Below are positions 12,285 to 23,459 of a stretch of DNA of 64,000 nucleotides, piece after piece. Position 1 is the first letter of the stretch; every line of letters begins with the position of its first letter. This DNA is from Diabrotica undecimpunctata. Taxonomy: Eukaryota > Arthropoda > Insecta > Coleoptera > Chrysomelidae. Made by a program: the position numbers and the translations under genes. The notes beneath the pieces are model-generated. The model saw only the letters and a program-made list of their open reading frames with translations, did not search any database and had not been told where the DNA came from. Where the stretch lies: assembly GCF_040954645.1 (NCBI RefSeq), contig NC_092805.1, forward strand, positions 70,913,186 through 70,977,185, in the 5' to 3' direction.

Positions 12285-13425
12285 AGTTACATCTCATTAA
12301 AAACACAAGAGGATGTGAAGAAAACCCCTAAATGGATATATTAATTATTGATTGATATTATCTGTTCATTGTAATAAAAAAGAGTATTTTGACTTATTCT
12401 ATTGTTATAAACAAATAAATAATGCTTTATTGATGTTTCCAAATAATCAATTTATTATTTTTTCTGTTGGATATATTTTCATGTTTTTCAGTCTTGAAAT
12501 TTCTCTTCATGAATTTTAATGACTAAAATTTATGGTACTAAATAGAGAAACATATGTTTTAATAATATTCGGCTGTACAGCTAATATGTCAAAATTCTTA
12601 TGAAAGAGACAGTATACTAATAAAGTTAACAAAATCACCAGTAGGCATTTTTAGATTACCAAATGTCTCACCAGTTCTATTTTCATATCCGTTAAATATG
12701 AATATATAATAGTATTTCACAAATTAGTTACACTTTTTGAGTATCTGCCACATATTTCACAACTATGGAATTCTAAACATTTTTTCATTAAATATCCACA
12801 CAAATATGTTATAAAATTTCAATTTTTCAATTGTCACATTGTCAATATACTTCTTTTCTGTAGACTGTAACTTCTGAAGTTGTTTTTTAAATAATGATTT
12901 TCCTTCCTTAATTGTATAACTGTACTTCGTAATACATTTTTTCGGGGAGTATTTATCGATAATGAGTTGAACTTGGTGTTACTGGACGTGTAGTTACATG
13001 TTCAGGTTCTCCATGGAATATGTTGTTTTTACCAGGAGTAATAGTAATATCCTGAAGTACAGTTATAGTGGATGGTTTATGTTTAATACTAACATTTTTC
13101 TCTATATCCATAGCTGAACTTTTCACTACTTCTAAAAGAAAAAGAGAAAGCTTAGATATGTGTTACATCGTAATTATTTATTTTATTTACCTTCATTAAT
13201 AGGACATCTTGGAAGACATATGTTTTGGACTACTGCAGAATAAGTATGATCAAAAGTTGATGAGCCCTCCATTAAAGGAAAATTTGTGGGAACTGCTGAA
13301 GAATCGATTTCTTATATCATTCAGAAATATCTTATTGTCGAATGACTTCTATGTAAATGTTCTGCCTTATTCAATAAATCTTCTCGTCCACATGCCATTA
13401 ACCAAATGTTTGCCCTAAATACAAA
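12285..13425 (-). pseudogene. P-element/THAP9-like transposase fragment, copy B, with THAP domain remnant
   Basis: Read on the minus strand from 13425, a decayed THAP zinc-finger domain is visible. WLMACGREDLLNKAEHLH at about 13406-13351 and SHSTIRYF at about 13350-13323 are followed after a shift by AVPTNF at about 13297-13280, the family's conserved AVPTxF box. A linker (about 13130-12960) follows and then a stretch homologous to copy A, including NRTGETFGNLKMPTGDFVNF near 12700-12640. The middle of the catalytic region present in copy A is missing here. THAP domains bind the transposon ends in P-type elements. Numerous stops make this non-functional. No inverted repeats or 8-bp target duplications were identified. 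Confidence 0.7.
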
Positions 13426-14231
13426 CATTTTTTAATACACAATGAAAATCCACTGTTAATAAATAATATAACATCTTAGCATCTGTAATACACAATTTTA
13501 ATCCTAATAACACTCACCTATTAACATCTTTTGGAAACGAAAAAAATCTAACATTACTTTTTCTAGAATTATTACAACACTTTATAGCTGCACAAGTGTG
13601 GAAAGTCTTTTGTTTTTATTTTTGTACATATCGACGTACTTATACAACGCAATTGCGGAATAAAAAATGTATAAAGATTATTTGTATCTATAAATACACA
13701 AAAAGTAAACAAATACAATGGCCTCTATATTATTTATCTATGATAAATGGCAATGGCCAATGACCAATGAGAGCCGTCAAATTTTTCGGACACCAGAGAA
13801 AATGGCGTCGCTGTCTGCGCGAGTAAAATTGCGCGAACTTTTGCGCCAAAGCGGAGTGGGAACACTGGTTGTTGTCTAGTTGTTGTCTATACTGTGCATA
13901 AACAAACAAAATTAGGTTAGAATCGATGTGTGAGGTTGTCCAATACTGATTACTGGATTACCGCAAGGCCGAGATAAGCAACCAAAAAAGAAGATGTATT
14001 TGGTGAATTTTCTAGTAGCTTTCTTGGGTGTGAATCTGTTTTTTTAGTTTACTTCTCCTGGTTAAAAAACAGAGTATAGTTAAAAATAAGTGTTGTTTGT
14101 GCAGTCTTTAGTAGGTCCATCAAAAACATTCAGTTTGGTGTTTGTTGTCAATGTATTATCACTGTCTTATTTAAATCTTAGTATTTTTAAAGTTCACTCC
14201 AATGGCAGATTGGTGAAAAGGCTGATGTTAT
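13426..14231. other. Unassigned stretch with a locally GC-richer segment
   Basis: 13730-13875 stands out from the AT-rich background. It has three close CCAAT/CCAATG-type words on the plus strand (13751-13780) and repeated GCGCGA/TTGCGC words. No frame codes for anything I recognise. It could be a relic promoter or an element leader. Confidence 0.3.
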
Positions 14232-14370
14232 TAAAACTGACTAGCATGTTGGAATTGTATTCAACGAAACGTCAAACAACAATAATTAAACGCAATTTTC
14301 ATTGAAATCAATTGTGGCTTAATCTCATATAAACATATTTTACTTACATATGCCACAAGAACACAGAACC
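14232..14370 (+). repeat. Dispersed repeat with hammerhead-like hairpin (copy R1)
   Basis: At 14237-14273 CTGA is followed by a hairpin (GTTG...CAAC) and then directly by GAAACGTC. This is the order found in minimal hammerhead ribozymes of Penelope-like elements, although the second core element (GA of CUGANGA) is mutated. Downstream come the words ATTGTGGCTT (14311) and TGCCACAAGA (14350), which recur at 15.9, 19.7 and 20.3 kb. Placement as a Penelope-like terminal remnant is inference. Confidence 0.45.
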
Positions 14371-14999
14371 TTTTAATTTTATTCTTATCATGATTCTCTT
14401 TATATTGTGCGTCACCTGTAGGTTCAGAAACTGCTTTTAATTCCCGTAGAAGTTTTGATTTCAGTGTTATTCCCGATATTTAAACTACATGAATTTCATA
14501 AACATATATCGTTTACTTTTTATGTATGGTCTCTTACATCCATCATACTGGAGTTTATGGAAGTTGGTTCCGAACAATTTGCAAAGACGTTGGCTCTGAA
14601 CAAGAACAATTTGATGTACTAGGCGTGGTCTACTTTGTGTTAACTAATAATAGTAGTTAATAAGTGAGAAAAGTATAAATGGTAAATAAATATGTCACAA
14701 ATTCTTGTTTTATGTTGTCAAACTGCAACATTAACAAAAGTTGATTGTTACTGCGCCATTCTTTGGTTATGAGAAACAGGGTGTTTATAATCACTTATTA
14801 AAATTTACTATTTCCAACTTAAAATTTATAATCAATAAGAACACAGGAAAAACGTGTATATCTAGCTACATACTTCAATCTGTACTTGTGTAGTGGTGAA
14901 ACTTTAAATACGAATAGTAAAGGATAATTAGCTTAATTATTTTATATAAGATCTTGCTTTAAATTATTCATTCATCTATCAGGAATTCAAACAGTATTT
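14371..14999. other. AT-rich spacer
   Basis: No coding motif, repeat border or RNA gene seen. Confidence 0.4.
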
Positions 15000-15280
15000 T
15001 CTCGAAACAGAGTTTGGTTTTAGAAAAACAAAAGAATTGGAAATTTTAAACAACATAAAAATAAGGAAATGGAATATTTTGAGCGTATTATGAAAAACAA
15101 AAAATACAAACTTCTAAAACTAATGATACAAGGAAAGATTGAGGGCAATCGCGGATCTGGTAAAAGAACAACCCCATATTTAGGAATCTTAAGTAATGGA
15201 CTAGAATGACATCTAAAAACTCTGTTCAGATCAGCGGTCAACAGGGTTAACCTGTACAATATGATTCAATAATATTACTC
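15000..15280 (+). pseudogene. LINE pol C-terminal fragment
   Basis: Plus-strand frames give LEYFERIMKNKKYKLLKLMIQGKIEGNRGSG-like sequence, then GILSNGLE, then TLFRSAVNRVNLYNMI. This is the conserved tail found after the RT domain of a common insect LINE group (LEYLGHIMRxxKYxLLxLIxxGKIxGKRxxGRR, LFRxAxxxxxxxxMI). A better-kept minus-strand homologue is at 21.3 kb. Only the tail is present, with one in-frame stop, so this is a scrap, probably the 3' end of a 5'-truncated insertion. Confidence 0.7.
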
Positions 15281-15844
15281 ACGCGAAAAATAGTTAAAAC
15301 CTAAAAGAAACACTAAAATGGGCAACGATTGAATCACGTATTTAATTAAGATCTACACTGTCATATTCCGATACTTTCTTTTTAATGGTAGTGTCGTTAT
15401 TTTCAACCCAAAATAATTTGTTTGAACGCTAAATGATATTGAAACATACAATGATTATTTTATTTTCAACAAGGAAACAGCATTGTCCAAGAAACACATC
15501 AGTTACTTTCTTAAAATGTTTAATAGCTTTATTTAATAAATATTTATAGAAAATAAATATACAATATTTGTTAAAATACACAATAGCAATTATAAAAATT
15601 GTGTTTACTTAATAATTTGAATAATTTATATATTCAAATTCAAAATATTACCAAGTTAAATGGAAGGTAAACAAGCAGTTGCTGAAAACGCTGTAAATAA
15701 ATTTTTTGTTGAAGTTTTATATTTCCTGATAAAGTTACCGTGTAAACTATAAAATATGTTCCACCAAATTAACTAAATCCAGATATATGAAATTTGTTCG
15801 TCGATAAATTATTTTGCTACCATAATATTCTTTTTCCTATGTAT
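15281..15844. other. AT-rich spacer
   Basis: No coding motif or RNA gene seen; the composition is strongly AT-rich. Confidence 0.4.
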
Positions 15845-15990
15845 ATGGGGAACAAGCCACAATTTTACTTTAAAATAAATTTAGTTGACGTTAGATCGGA
15901 TACTTATTTTAAAGGAAAATTGTGACTTATTGACAATAAAAATAGTAAATTGTATTAAAATGCCACAAGAAAATAGCTTCAAAACAACAC
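15845..15990. repeat. Palindromic copy of the dispersed repeat (R2)
   Basis: Two inverted arms, AAGCCACAATTTTACTTTAA (from 15854) and the complement of TTAAAGGAAAATTGTGACTT (ending about 15930), flank a loop containing TTGACGTT. The complement of that word is the AACGTCAA that follows the hairpin in copy R1. TGCCACAAGAAAATAGCTTC follows at 15961. The unit is therefore present once in each orientation. Confidence 0.5.
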
Positions 15991-16189
15991 AATATTGTCG
16001 TAGTAATTTTAAAAAGATTTTACGCCAAATGTAATGTATGGAAATTATAGACATTTTTTCTATTAAATTAGAGTTATTAATATAAAAGACATGATCGTCT
16101 TTAGATTGACAAACTAATCTTCCCTTTAAAGGGCGTGAGTTTAACGTTGAACCTGACCAAACCATCTTTACCTATGCTCTCTCATTTTG
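15991..16189. other. Short spacer
   Basis: Nothing coding was recognised. The words GGGCGTGAGTTTAACGTTGA near 16131 may belong to the neighbouring dispersed repeat. Confidence 0.3.
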
Positions 16190-17165
16190 CACTCATCCAC
16201 ATAAGAATTTTCATTTCTGCTCCATGCATATGTTGTTCTTTTTTTAATTGCAACATTCAGTTCCGTACATCATAACTGGTCTAATGGCTGTTTTATAGAA
16301 TTTTTCTGTAGATTCATTGGAATTTTTCTGTCATACAACATTCCACTCGCTTCCTTCCACTTCATGTTCTTTATGCACTTTATGTTCAACCTTAATTATA
16401 CTGCATGCATCTCCATCTACTTCCCCATTACTCTGTAATACCGACCCTAGTTACTTAAAACTATTAGTTTTTACAATTATTTCACCATTTTTACCATCCA
16501 AAGATATCATTTTATTTATAGTGAATCCTTCTTTAAATAAACATTCCAAATACTCTGTGTTTGTTCTACTAAGTTTTAAACCTTCTTGCTCAAGAGCTTG
16601 TCTCCATTGTTGCAGTTTTTGTTTTAAATCGCATTCACTATTTCCTACTAACACTGCATCATCAGCATACCTTAAGCACAAAGGAATGGTACCCTATAGT
16701 TTCGCTGTTATCTGATCCAATACTAATAAGAATAAATAAGAACTAAGCACCGAGCGTTAGTGCAATTCTACTTTCAAATAAAATTTATTAGTCTTTCCCA
16801 CACCACTAGTTATTGCTCCCTCATACATGTCTCCCACAATATTTACATATTTACCGGGGACTCCTTTCTTATTGAGTTGTTGTATACCTCCCTTGTTTTT
16901 GTAAAAAGGTATGCTGCTCCATTCGTCTAGCATTTGTCCCACTTACATAATTCCAATAAATAAACTTGTTACTTAACATATTTCTGTCTCTCCTAATGCT
17001 GTTCCCACTTTCCTTTGTTTATTATTGAAACAGCTTGGACCACATCCTCGTTTCTTATTTTGGTGACCATTACTGTTATTGTCTCCTTTAACCTAACTGG
17101 TTTTCTGTCAAAGTTTGTATTTAATAAACTATTAAAGTACTTTTTACATCTTTTTTTTGTCTGCA
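16190..17165 (-). pseudogene. LINE reverse transcriptase fragment (minus strand)
   Basis: Read from 17165 downward, broken frames give the region before the RT domain (KKYFNSLLNTNF..., then RNEDVVQA near 17060-17020). The start of RT follows (DEWSSIPFYKNKGGIQQ near 16935-16885, family W..s.l.PIyKnKGdi), and then the catalytic RYADDAVLVGNSECDLKQKL near 16675-16620. The segment after this (QWRQALEQEGLKLSRTNTEYLEC) is the characteristic continuation. The part between the finger and palm motifs is mostly missing, so the copy is internally deleted as well as frameshifted. The YADD box is intact. Clade unresolved; likely an APE-type LINE. Confidence 0.75.
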
Positions 17166-18639
17166 AATTATGATGTGCAATATTTGATATCTAAATAAGC
17201 TAAATACGATACAATCCTATTTATTTTGGAGTACCATTGATGTTTGATGGTTTTTTTATGTAGTCCATTAAATCATTCAATAAACTTAATTTATAATAAT
17301 TTAATGTAATTTTCATAATAATTCAGGGCTAGGGGTTGTCAATCCCTCTTTTCGTATTAGACAAACAGGTGCTTTAGTAACCTCTCTCTTTAGTCTACTT
17401 GAAAATGGTAGGTTTAAGTAAAGGATTGTTACCAATCCTGTTAGTTCTCAGAAAATCCTAAAATAATTTATATGTTGAATAAAAAAGGAAACAAAAGTTA
17501 ATTTTTGAATGAGGTTTCGGTGGAGTCAATTTAGTGAAAGAGTTCTCCAAGATTACATAGTACAAAGATTACATAGTACATAGTACTTAGTATTTTGAAG
17601 TAATATATCATAATAATTTATTTCCCTAGATCACATTTTGTCGTAACTCTTCAAGTTACACAGTCATTTCAGTAGTTTGTACTAACGTTTCAAAATTATT
17701 TTTGTTTGTTAACTTTGACAAATTTAATTTCTCTAATTTAATGCTTTGTTACATTATTTAATTTAGTTCGTTTACTTTAAAATTTATTGACGTCAATTCG
17801 TTATTAACTATATTTTGCTTCAATCGCTTGCTTTATAAACATCAGCTTTAACACATCATCTCTTGCCTAATAAATGATTATACAGAAACTTTTAGAATCA
17901 TACTATTATTACTGGATCTTAATAGCTTACGCTACATCAGTTAGGCTTATCTGTCTGTTTAATTTGAGATTTCTCGTTATCTCTGATAATCTTTTTATCT
18001 GTAACATTACTAATCGAAAGGTGCCTTAAATATTTTGCAATGTAGTGATAAATCGGACCTCTTGAATCCGATATCGTTATCTTTAAAGAGCATTGAGTAT
18101 TGAGCATTATCTTTTCTTATTGGTTACGATGCTATCCGGTAAGTTATTTATACATCCTACCTTTTTCTCTTTCTTAGGTTCATAGACAAATGAGGTGTGA
18201 TGAATAATAACACTTGAGACATCATATCTACTATCAATCAAGCCAATGATTCTGTATACCTCTTATGTCTGAAAAACTAAAAGCATATTCTAACGCTTAA
18301 TAAAAAATAAACAATTATCCCCTAAATAGCAGCTGATACACTAAACCAAATGGTAACATGACAACTATGTTTATACAATGTTCATTTTGACCTCCTAGGC
18401 CTTCCCATACTAGGACCTGATTTTTTATTTGTGTATAGTTACATACATTAAGCACGTAAAGATTGGAATAAACTCGTTAAATGCTTGATTTAGAAATTGG
18501 GTAAAAAAAAGCTCAGACACGCCGATTTTATTTTTCAGTTGCGCATTTTTTGCTGAACTCATATTTTTTATGATGTCATCATTGTTCGAGTTATGACACC
18601 ATTATCATTTTTTATGATAATACCTTATTTATTGTATAC
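17166..18639. other. 1.5 kb with nothing recognised
   Basis: AT-rich sequence with a short local tandem duplication (ACATAGTACAAAGATTACAT-type words near 17554-17590). No protein family motif, RNA gene or element end was found on either strand. Confidence 0.45.
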
Positions 18640-19694
18640 GAATATTATTATAGAAAACAGCGCATTTTATTGTATTACGAATATCATATTTTTTTATGTC
18701 GCTTGCAAGCATAGAGCTTTGTCGTTGCTCAAATTGCAAACCATTTGCCTCTTGAAAATATGCTATGAGGATGTTGAAACTCTTGCAAAATATTATTAAG
18801 GGTATCAGCATTCATTAAACTAATTTCGGTCCTAATTCTCTCTTCATCCATCAATAACATTAGGTCTGTTAACGTAAACTTTAGACTTAAGGTATCTCCA
18901 TAAGAAAAAATCTAGTGGTGACAGATCGAGAGATCTAGCTGGTCAATCTAAAAATCCTCGTCTACCAATCCATCTATCAGGAAAAACATTATTTATGTAT
19001 TTACTTACATGTCGTGCGTAATGCGGTAGTGGCGCATCTTACTGGTACCATAGCGAATTGTCCAGTAGCTGAGTATTTTGATGATTTGGGTATAGAGCCG
19101 CATGTGTGGGAATTATTCTCTTTTGAAGTAAATCCAAATACTTGTCACTGTTTAATGAACCGTCAGTGAAAAATGGTCCCATAATTTTATTACCAACTAA
19201 AATTTATTTATTACCCATTACTATTACACGTTGACTGTCTGTGGATACTGAGTGTGCCCTTCTACCGTCAGTGAGGGTTCGCTTGTAATAGTAGATACTG
19301 GGTAAACTTAACTGTAGGTAATAGACATTACCTAAAGTTAAGTTTACCCAGTATCTATTTAGTGTACTATTAAGGAGAAGGTGGCCTCATCTGAGAAAAC
19401 ACATTTTCGTGGGAATTGCGGATTATGACTATATCGATCGATCATTAATTCTCAAATTTTTTTCTGATCGAAATCATCTTTATGAATCACTCATACTTTA
19501 TATGAGTGCCACGTATTCCCTTTTAAAAAAGTTAAAACAGAAGTTTGACATATCGATTGCTTCAATGCAACTTGACGGGTAGGTTTATGAGGATTTTCTT
19601 GCACTGATAATATTACTTTAAAATGTTGATCTTGTGTAAGACCTGGACGGCCTTTCGTATATTTAATTACTATTTTAATTGGAATAAGCCACAA
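18640..19694 (-). pseudogene. mariner/IS630-type transposase pseudogene
   Basis: The N-terminal part (19694-19491) is an open frame with a helix-turn-helix-like region: RPGLTQDQHFKVILSVQENP, then RQVALKQSICQTSV, then TWHSYKV. Further along the minus strand, broken frames show VMGNK with FFTDGSLNSDKYL (about 19220-19140, first catalytic Asp block), DAPLPHYARHVSKYINN (about 19050-19000, second Asp, with an Ala-Pro-Leu drift from GAPPHY), and DRWIGRRG with PARSLDLSPLDFFLW (about 18990-18910, third Asp). The end, ENRTEISLMNADTL, is at about 18850. The order and motifs are those of a mariner-like cut-and-paste transposase. At least four frame breaks inactivate it. No intact inverted repeats were identified. 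Confidence 0.8.
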
Positions 19695-19760
19695 TTGAAG
19701 TTTAAAATAAGTTTATGGGCCAGTTTATGTAGTTTATTTCCACCTCGGAAATCGTTTTCA
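19679..19760 (-). repeat. Dispersed repeat, minus-strand copy (R3)
   Basis: GGAATAAGCCACAATTGAAG at 19681 is the inverse of the words in R1 and R4. Beyond it a perfect 6-bp-arm hairpin (ATTTCC, loop ACCTC, GGAAAT at 19736-19752) sits where R1 carries its hairpin. On the minus strand the order is hairpin, degenerate AAAC word, then AATTGTGGCTTATTCC. Confidence 0.45.
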
Positions 19761-20304
19761 AAATGCAAACATTAATAAATTAAACAAATTTTGTGTTTTG
19801 TAACTTGAAGAAAAATTCTTCTAATAATTTAGTTTTATTCGACTTATTGACATTGAAATATACATTTAAATGTAGACGACATTAAAATGATATTGCCAAT
19901 ATTACTTAGTTGTATTCCTGGGACGACTTTATTGTAAGAAAGTTTATTAGATTACATGAAATCAACTTTAATTTGAGAATATCCGTCAGAAAAATCATAG
20001 CATGTGATCCGTCTTGCTACAAGACAACCACATGCCATGATGACAGTAAAATTCTCATGTTAGTAATTATATTGTAATTGGTATTGTATTTGGTTTTACA
20101 TTTAGTTTACTCTCAATAAACATCAAACTCTGTTTTTACATCTATGTTATTTAAAAAACATAGATAATGTATCCTCGATATGTTACTGACTTACTAATAG
20201 TTTTATTTTTCTTATATTAACTTCATCTTGTAATATAAGTAACCAGATCCTACTGCATTCTGCCGAGGAATTTGCGACACAATAATTGGTCTCATTTAAA
20301 TTTA
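19761..20304. other. Spacer between inverted repeat copies R3 and R4
   Basis: AT-rich and non-coding as far as I can see. R3 and R4 face each other across it, so the whole 19.68-20.39 kb unit could be a MITE-like or head-to-head relic. Confidence 0.3.
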
Positions 20305-20390
20305 ACTGTTTAAACTTCAATTGTGACGTATTCCTATTAAAATATTAATCTCTTTAAGATGTCACAAGAAAATAGCTTTAGAACAATATT
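20305..20390 (+). repeat. Dispersed repeat copy (R4)
   Basis: Contains AAACTTCAATTGTGACGTAT and, 50 bases later, TGTCACAAGAAAATAGCTTT, in the same order and spacing as copy R2. Confidence 0.45.
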
Positions 20391-21308
20391 CGTATATTTA
20401 TCACCGACATTGTCAAAATTTCTAGATTTTGCTTCGACTTTGCTCACCGCGATTGTGTAATAGGTCTTTAGGGACATTTATTGTTAAATAAGGCACAAAC
20501 CTCAGCTTTGTAATATTACTGTATTCATACATACATAAATGAAATAAAATTTCAGTAAAATACATTGAGAATATTTTTAATTTAACAAACACCGTTACAT
20601 CCATTAGGATGCCAAAGCCATTGATAAAAAGAACGTGGCACATGGGTAGTGCCGAGAAAAGTGAATACCTACTTCTTATAGTGTATTATTACTAAATATA
20701 TGTAGGTTAATGAAAATATATGCCTTCTTAACACTAAATTGTTAATATTTTTTATAATAACAATAGATACACAATAAGGTTCTGTAAATTTTAAAAATCT
20801 TAATTTTTTTCTTTTAAAATTGTCTTTAATGTTTTTAGCTATTTTCAAAATTTGGTAAATATAATATAGAATTTATTCATTATATATTATTATCTATATA
20901 ACTTCTTATAATTTTTTCAATATTTAGTTTACCCTTAGTATTATAATTCATAGGTACAACTAAATATTTAAATATTATAACTAAACTAGCACAACATTGA
21001 CTGTAACCTAAAGATAAACAGTCATTGTATCAAATAGCTATTTTGCGCTTATGTGTAAAATGAGCACATAGAATTTTTACATCCATTTCACTTTCACTAT
21101 TTTCACTATCATCCTCAAAATCTTGCTAAATAGATGAATCTGCGTATATAGTTACGTTCTTACACAATAAATATAATAGATCGATTGTTTTATTTAATTT
21201 TTAACCACAATCTTTCAAGTACTATAAGTTAAACAAAAAACTATAAATATATTTGATGTATTTAAACGTACCTCATCAAAGTTTTTGAGGAGGGGCTTAG
21301 AACTTTCT
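20391..21308. other. 0.9 kb with nothing recognised
   Basis: AT-rich; no coding motif on either strand. The start of the next LINE 3' end cannot be placed exactly. Confidence 0.4.
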
Positions 21309-22330
21309 TTAAAAGAGGAACCCAGAAATTTTTAAATTATATCTTCTATCGAAGTTGGAAATCATCATGGCTATGCGGACTCTGTTGACTTCTGCTCTAA
21401 ATAGTTCTGCACTACTACATTCAAACCATTTCCTTAAATTTTTAAGCCACGATATTCTATGTCTTCCCACATTTCGCTTTCGTCTAATTTTGCGTTGCAT
21501 AATGAGTTTCAATAATGAGTATTTTTGCTCTCTGATCACATGTCCTAAATATTCAAGTTTTGTTCTTTTCATAGTCAATATTATTTCAGCTTCATTTTCT
21601 ATTCTTCTAGTAACTTTTACGTTTGACAGTCTTTGAGTGGATGTAATTTTTTAATGTCCATGCTTCCAAGCCATAAAGATGAGTAGAGAACACATAACAA
21701 CGAAGCATCCTTAGGCGTAGTCTTAAGCTTATATTCCGACAACAAAGAAACTTTTTATCTTTAACGAATGTTAAGGTTAAGTTTGGTCTACATTTGATAT
21801 TATCCATGTTTCGAAGTATTTGTAGGTATCGACTCTCTCATTTACAGTATTTTCAACAATTAAGTGGATATTTGAATCTGCTGATTTAGTCATGATCATG
21901 CATTTAATTTTCTTCATCAAGGCGTTGCATTACGTTCTGTAAATCATTGTTGTTATTCGTCAATATTACTATCTCGTCTAAAAAATGCAAGGTATTTAAA
22001 GCTTCTCCATTGATAGATATACCATGTATTGAACCTGAAAGTTCTTCTTTAGCTACCGCTTCACTGTAGACATTGAAGAATAGTGGTGACTTTACGCAAT
22101 CCTGGCAGACTGCTCTCTGTATTTCAATATCTCGGGTATCTTCTAGTTGTTAACACTTACCTAGGCAGTTTGATTCCAATATAGATTGGATATAATTTTT
22201 TTATCATAACTGTCAATATTTTTGCTTTTTAATATATCTATAAACTTTTTATGTTGAACCTTAGCAAATACTTTTTTTCAAATTCTAGAAAACATAGTAA
22301 ATGTCCTGATTCATTCCATACATCTCTGTT
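21309..22330 (-). pseudogene. LINE RT fragment with better-kept C terminus
   Basis: Read downward from 22330: a degenerate RT palm motif (FEKVFAKVQHKKF near 22280-22240), then SPLFFNVYSEAVAKEEL near 22090-22050 and FLDEIVILTNNNNDL near 21985-21945, in which the FADD box has drifted to FLDE. Then RCYVFSTHLYGLEAWTL near 21710-21655 and finally an open frame 21578-21309 (LEYLGHVIREQKYSLLKLIM, then SWLKNLRKWFECSSAELFRA). This is the same tail as at 15.0 kb, so both are copies of one LINE group. The endonuclease is missing and there are several breaks. The RT could not work even if expressed, because of the altered catalytic motif. Confidence 0.75.
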
Positions 22331-22989
22331 AACAATTCTGCTGTGTATTTTCAAAAATGTATTAAGCGTGTTCGACTCATTAAAGCTATTGTTCTGTGAT
22401 CTGATGTTGCACTTTATTTTTTAGGTATTGTTACAAAGGTCTATTGCAAGAACAAATAAAAAAAAAACATAGATCTAGGGTGTATTTTACCCATAAGTTG
22501 GTCGATATTGATATTTTAACAAATTTTTGCAACTCAATTTCTTGAATTTTACGTCCGGGTGGTACTATAGCTTCAAATACTAACATCCAGTAACTATAGA
22601 CCATGATCTTATAGAAAAAAATTATTACAGGTTTTATGAGAGATTTGTGGAACTTTTATCGTGTATGAAATCTAAAGAAGACTGTGTTAATTCAGAAAAA
22701 TTCGAGTCTGCACCTCCATCTGGCATAAGGAAAAACAAAATCCATTTTGAAAGCTAAAGAAGATAGGAACTGAGTGATTGCATATCAAAGGATTTGGGCA
22801 GACGAGCTGGTTGGTGGTGGGGTACTCTTTTGTCCTGAGACTGAGAAATCGTCTACAAAGGAGGAAGAATAGGTGATTTGGTTAACGGCGTAGGAATGTA
22901 AAAGACAAGCACTACATTAAATATCCGTATAAATATCTCTCGTACGGTTATACATAGTTATTGGAGACCAGTATCCAGTTGGAGAGGTA
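22331..22989. other. Spacer, no recognisable coding
   Basis: Nothing firm. Some of the plus-strand sequence toward 22990 may be 5' part of the zinc-knuckle gag fragment that follows, but no motif shows it. Confidence 0.35.
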
Positions 22990-23455
22990 ATTCCCATGAC
23001 CACAGGGTCTCCCAGGTCATTAACGTGCAAAATCCCTGTTAGGTACTTTGGTTAGGATTAATAAAGTTGGATGCCCGGTCGAGGTATTTGTCAGTCCAGT
23101 CATGCAATGTTAGTTGTCCAGTTATGCAAAGGAAATAAAAATTGTCCTAAAAAATGTAATACTTTTTGCATCCATTGTCAAAATAGTGACCACAAGTCAA
23201 TTTTCAGAGAATGTCCTGAAATAGAAGAAAACTAAAGAAACAATAGCTAACTTCTAAACAATGGTTTAAGGAAGCTCAGAAAATAACTTATAATCCAGGT
23301 TATTCCAGCCTAGTTCAGGATAGATTTGCACCGTTAATCAACTCTGACAAAAAATGTTCGCCGCTAAAATTTGATTCTACTCGTCAGTTCAATTCTGGTA
23401 CGGAGCCGGAGTTTTTACCTTGTTTAAGCTTATGCTTCTTCAAGGGAGGGGTACT
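22990..23455 (+). pseudogene. LINE ORF1 (gag-like) zinc-knuckle fragment
   Basis: A broken plus-strand frame near 23120-23225 reads CKGNKNCPKKCNTFCIHC, then QNSDHKSIFRECPEIE. This is the last CCHC-type knuckle and following acidic CPE segment of a LINE ORF1. A downstream frame (FAPLINSDKKCSPLKFDSTR...) has the look of an ORF1 C terminus. Stops interrupt it and ORF2 is not next to it: the minus-strand Jockey-like element begins within about 20 bases. It is related in type to the gag of the I-like elements at 3.8 and 35.5 kb. Confidence 0.55.
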
Positions 23456-23459
23456 CCTC

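Noticed and set aside
15881..16165. Minus-strand 94-codon gene
   Set aside because: Overlaps the palindromic dispersed repeat and has no recognisable motif.
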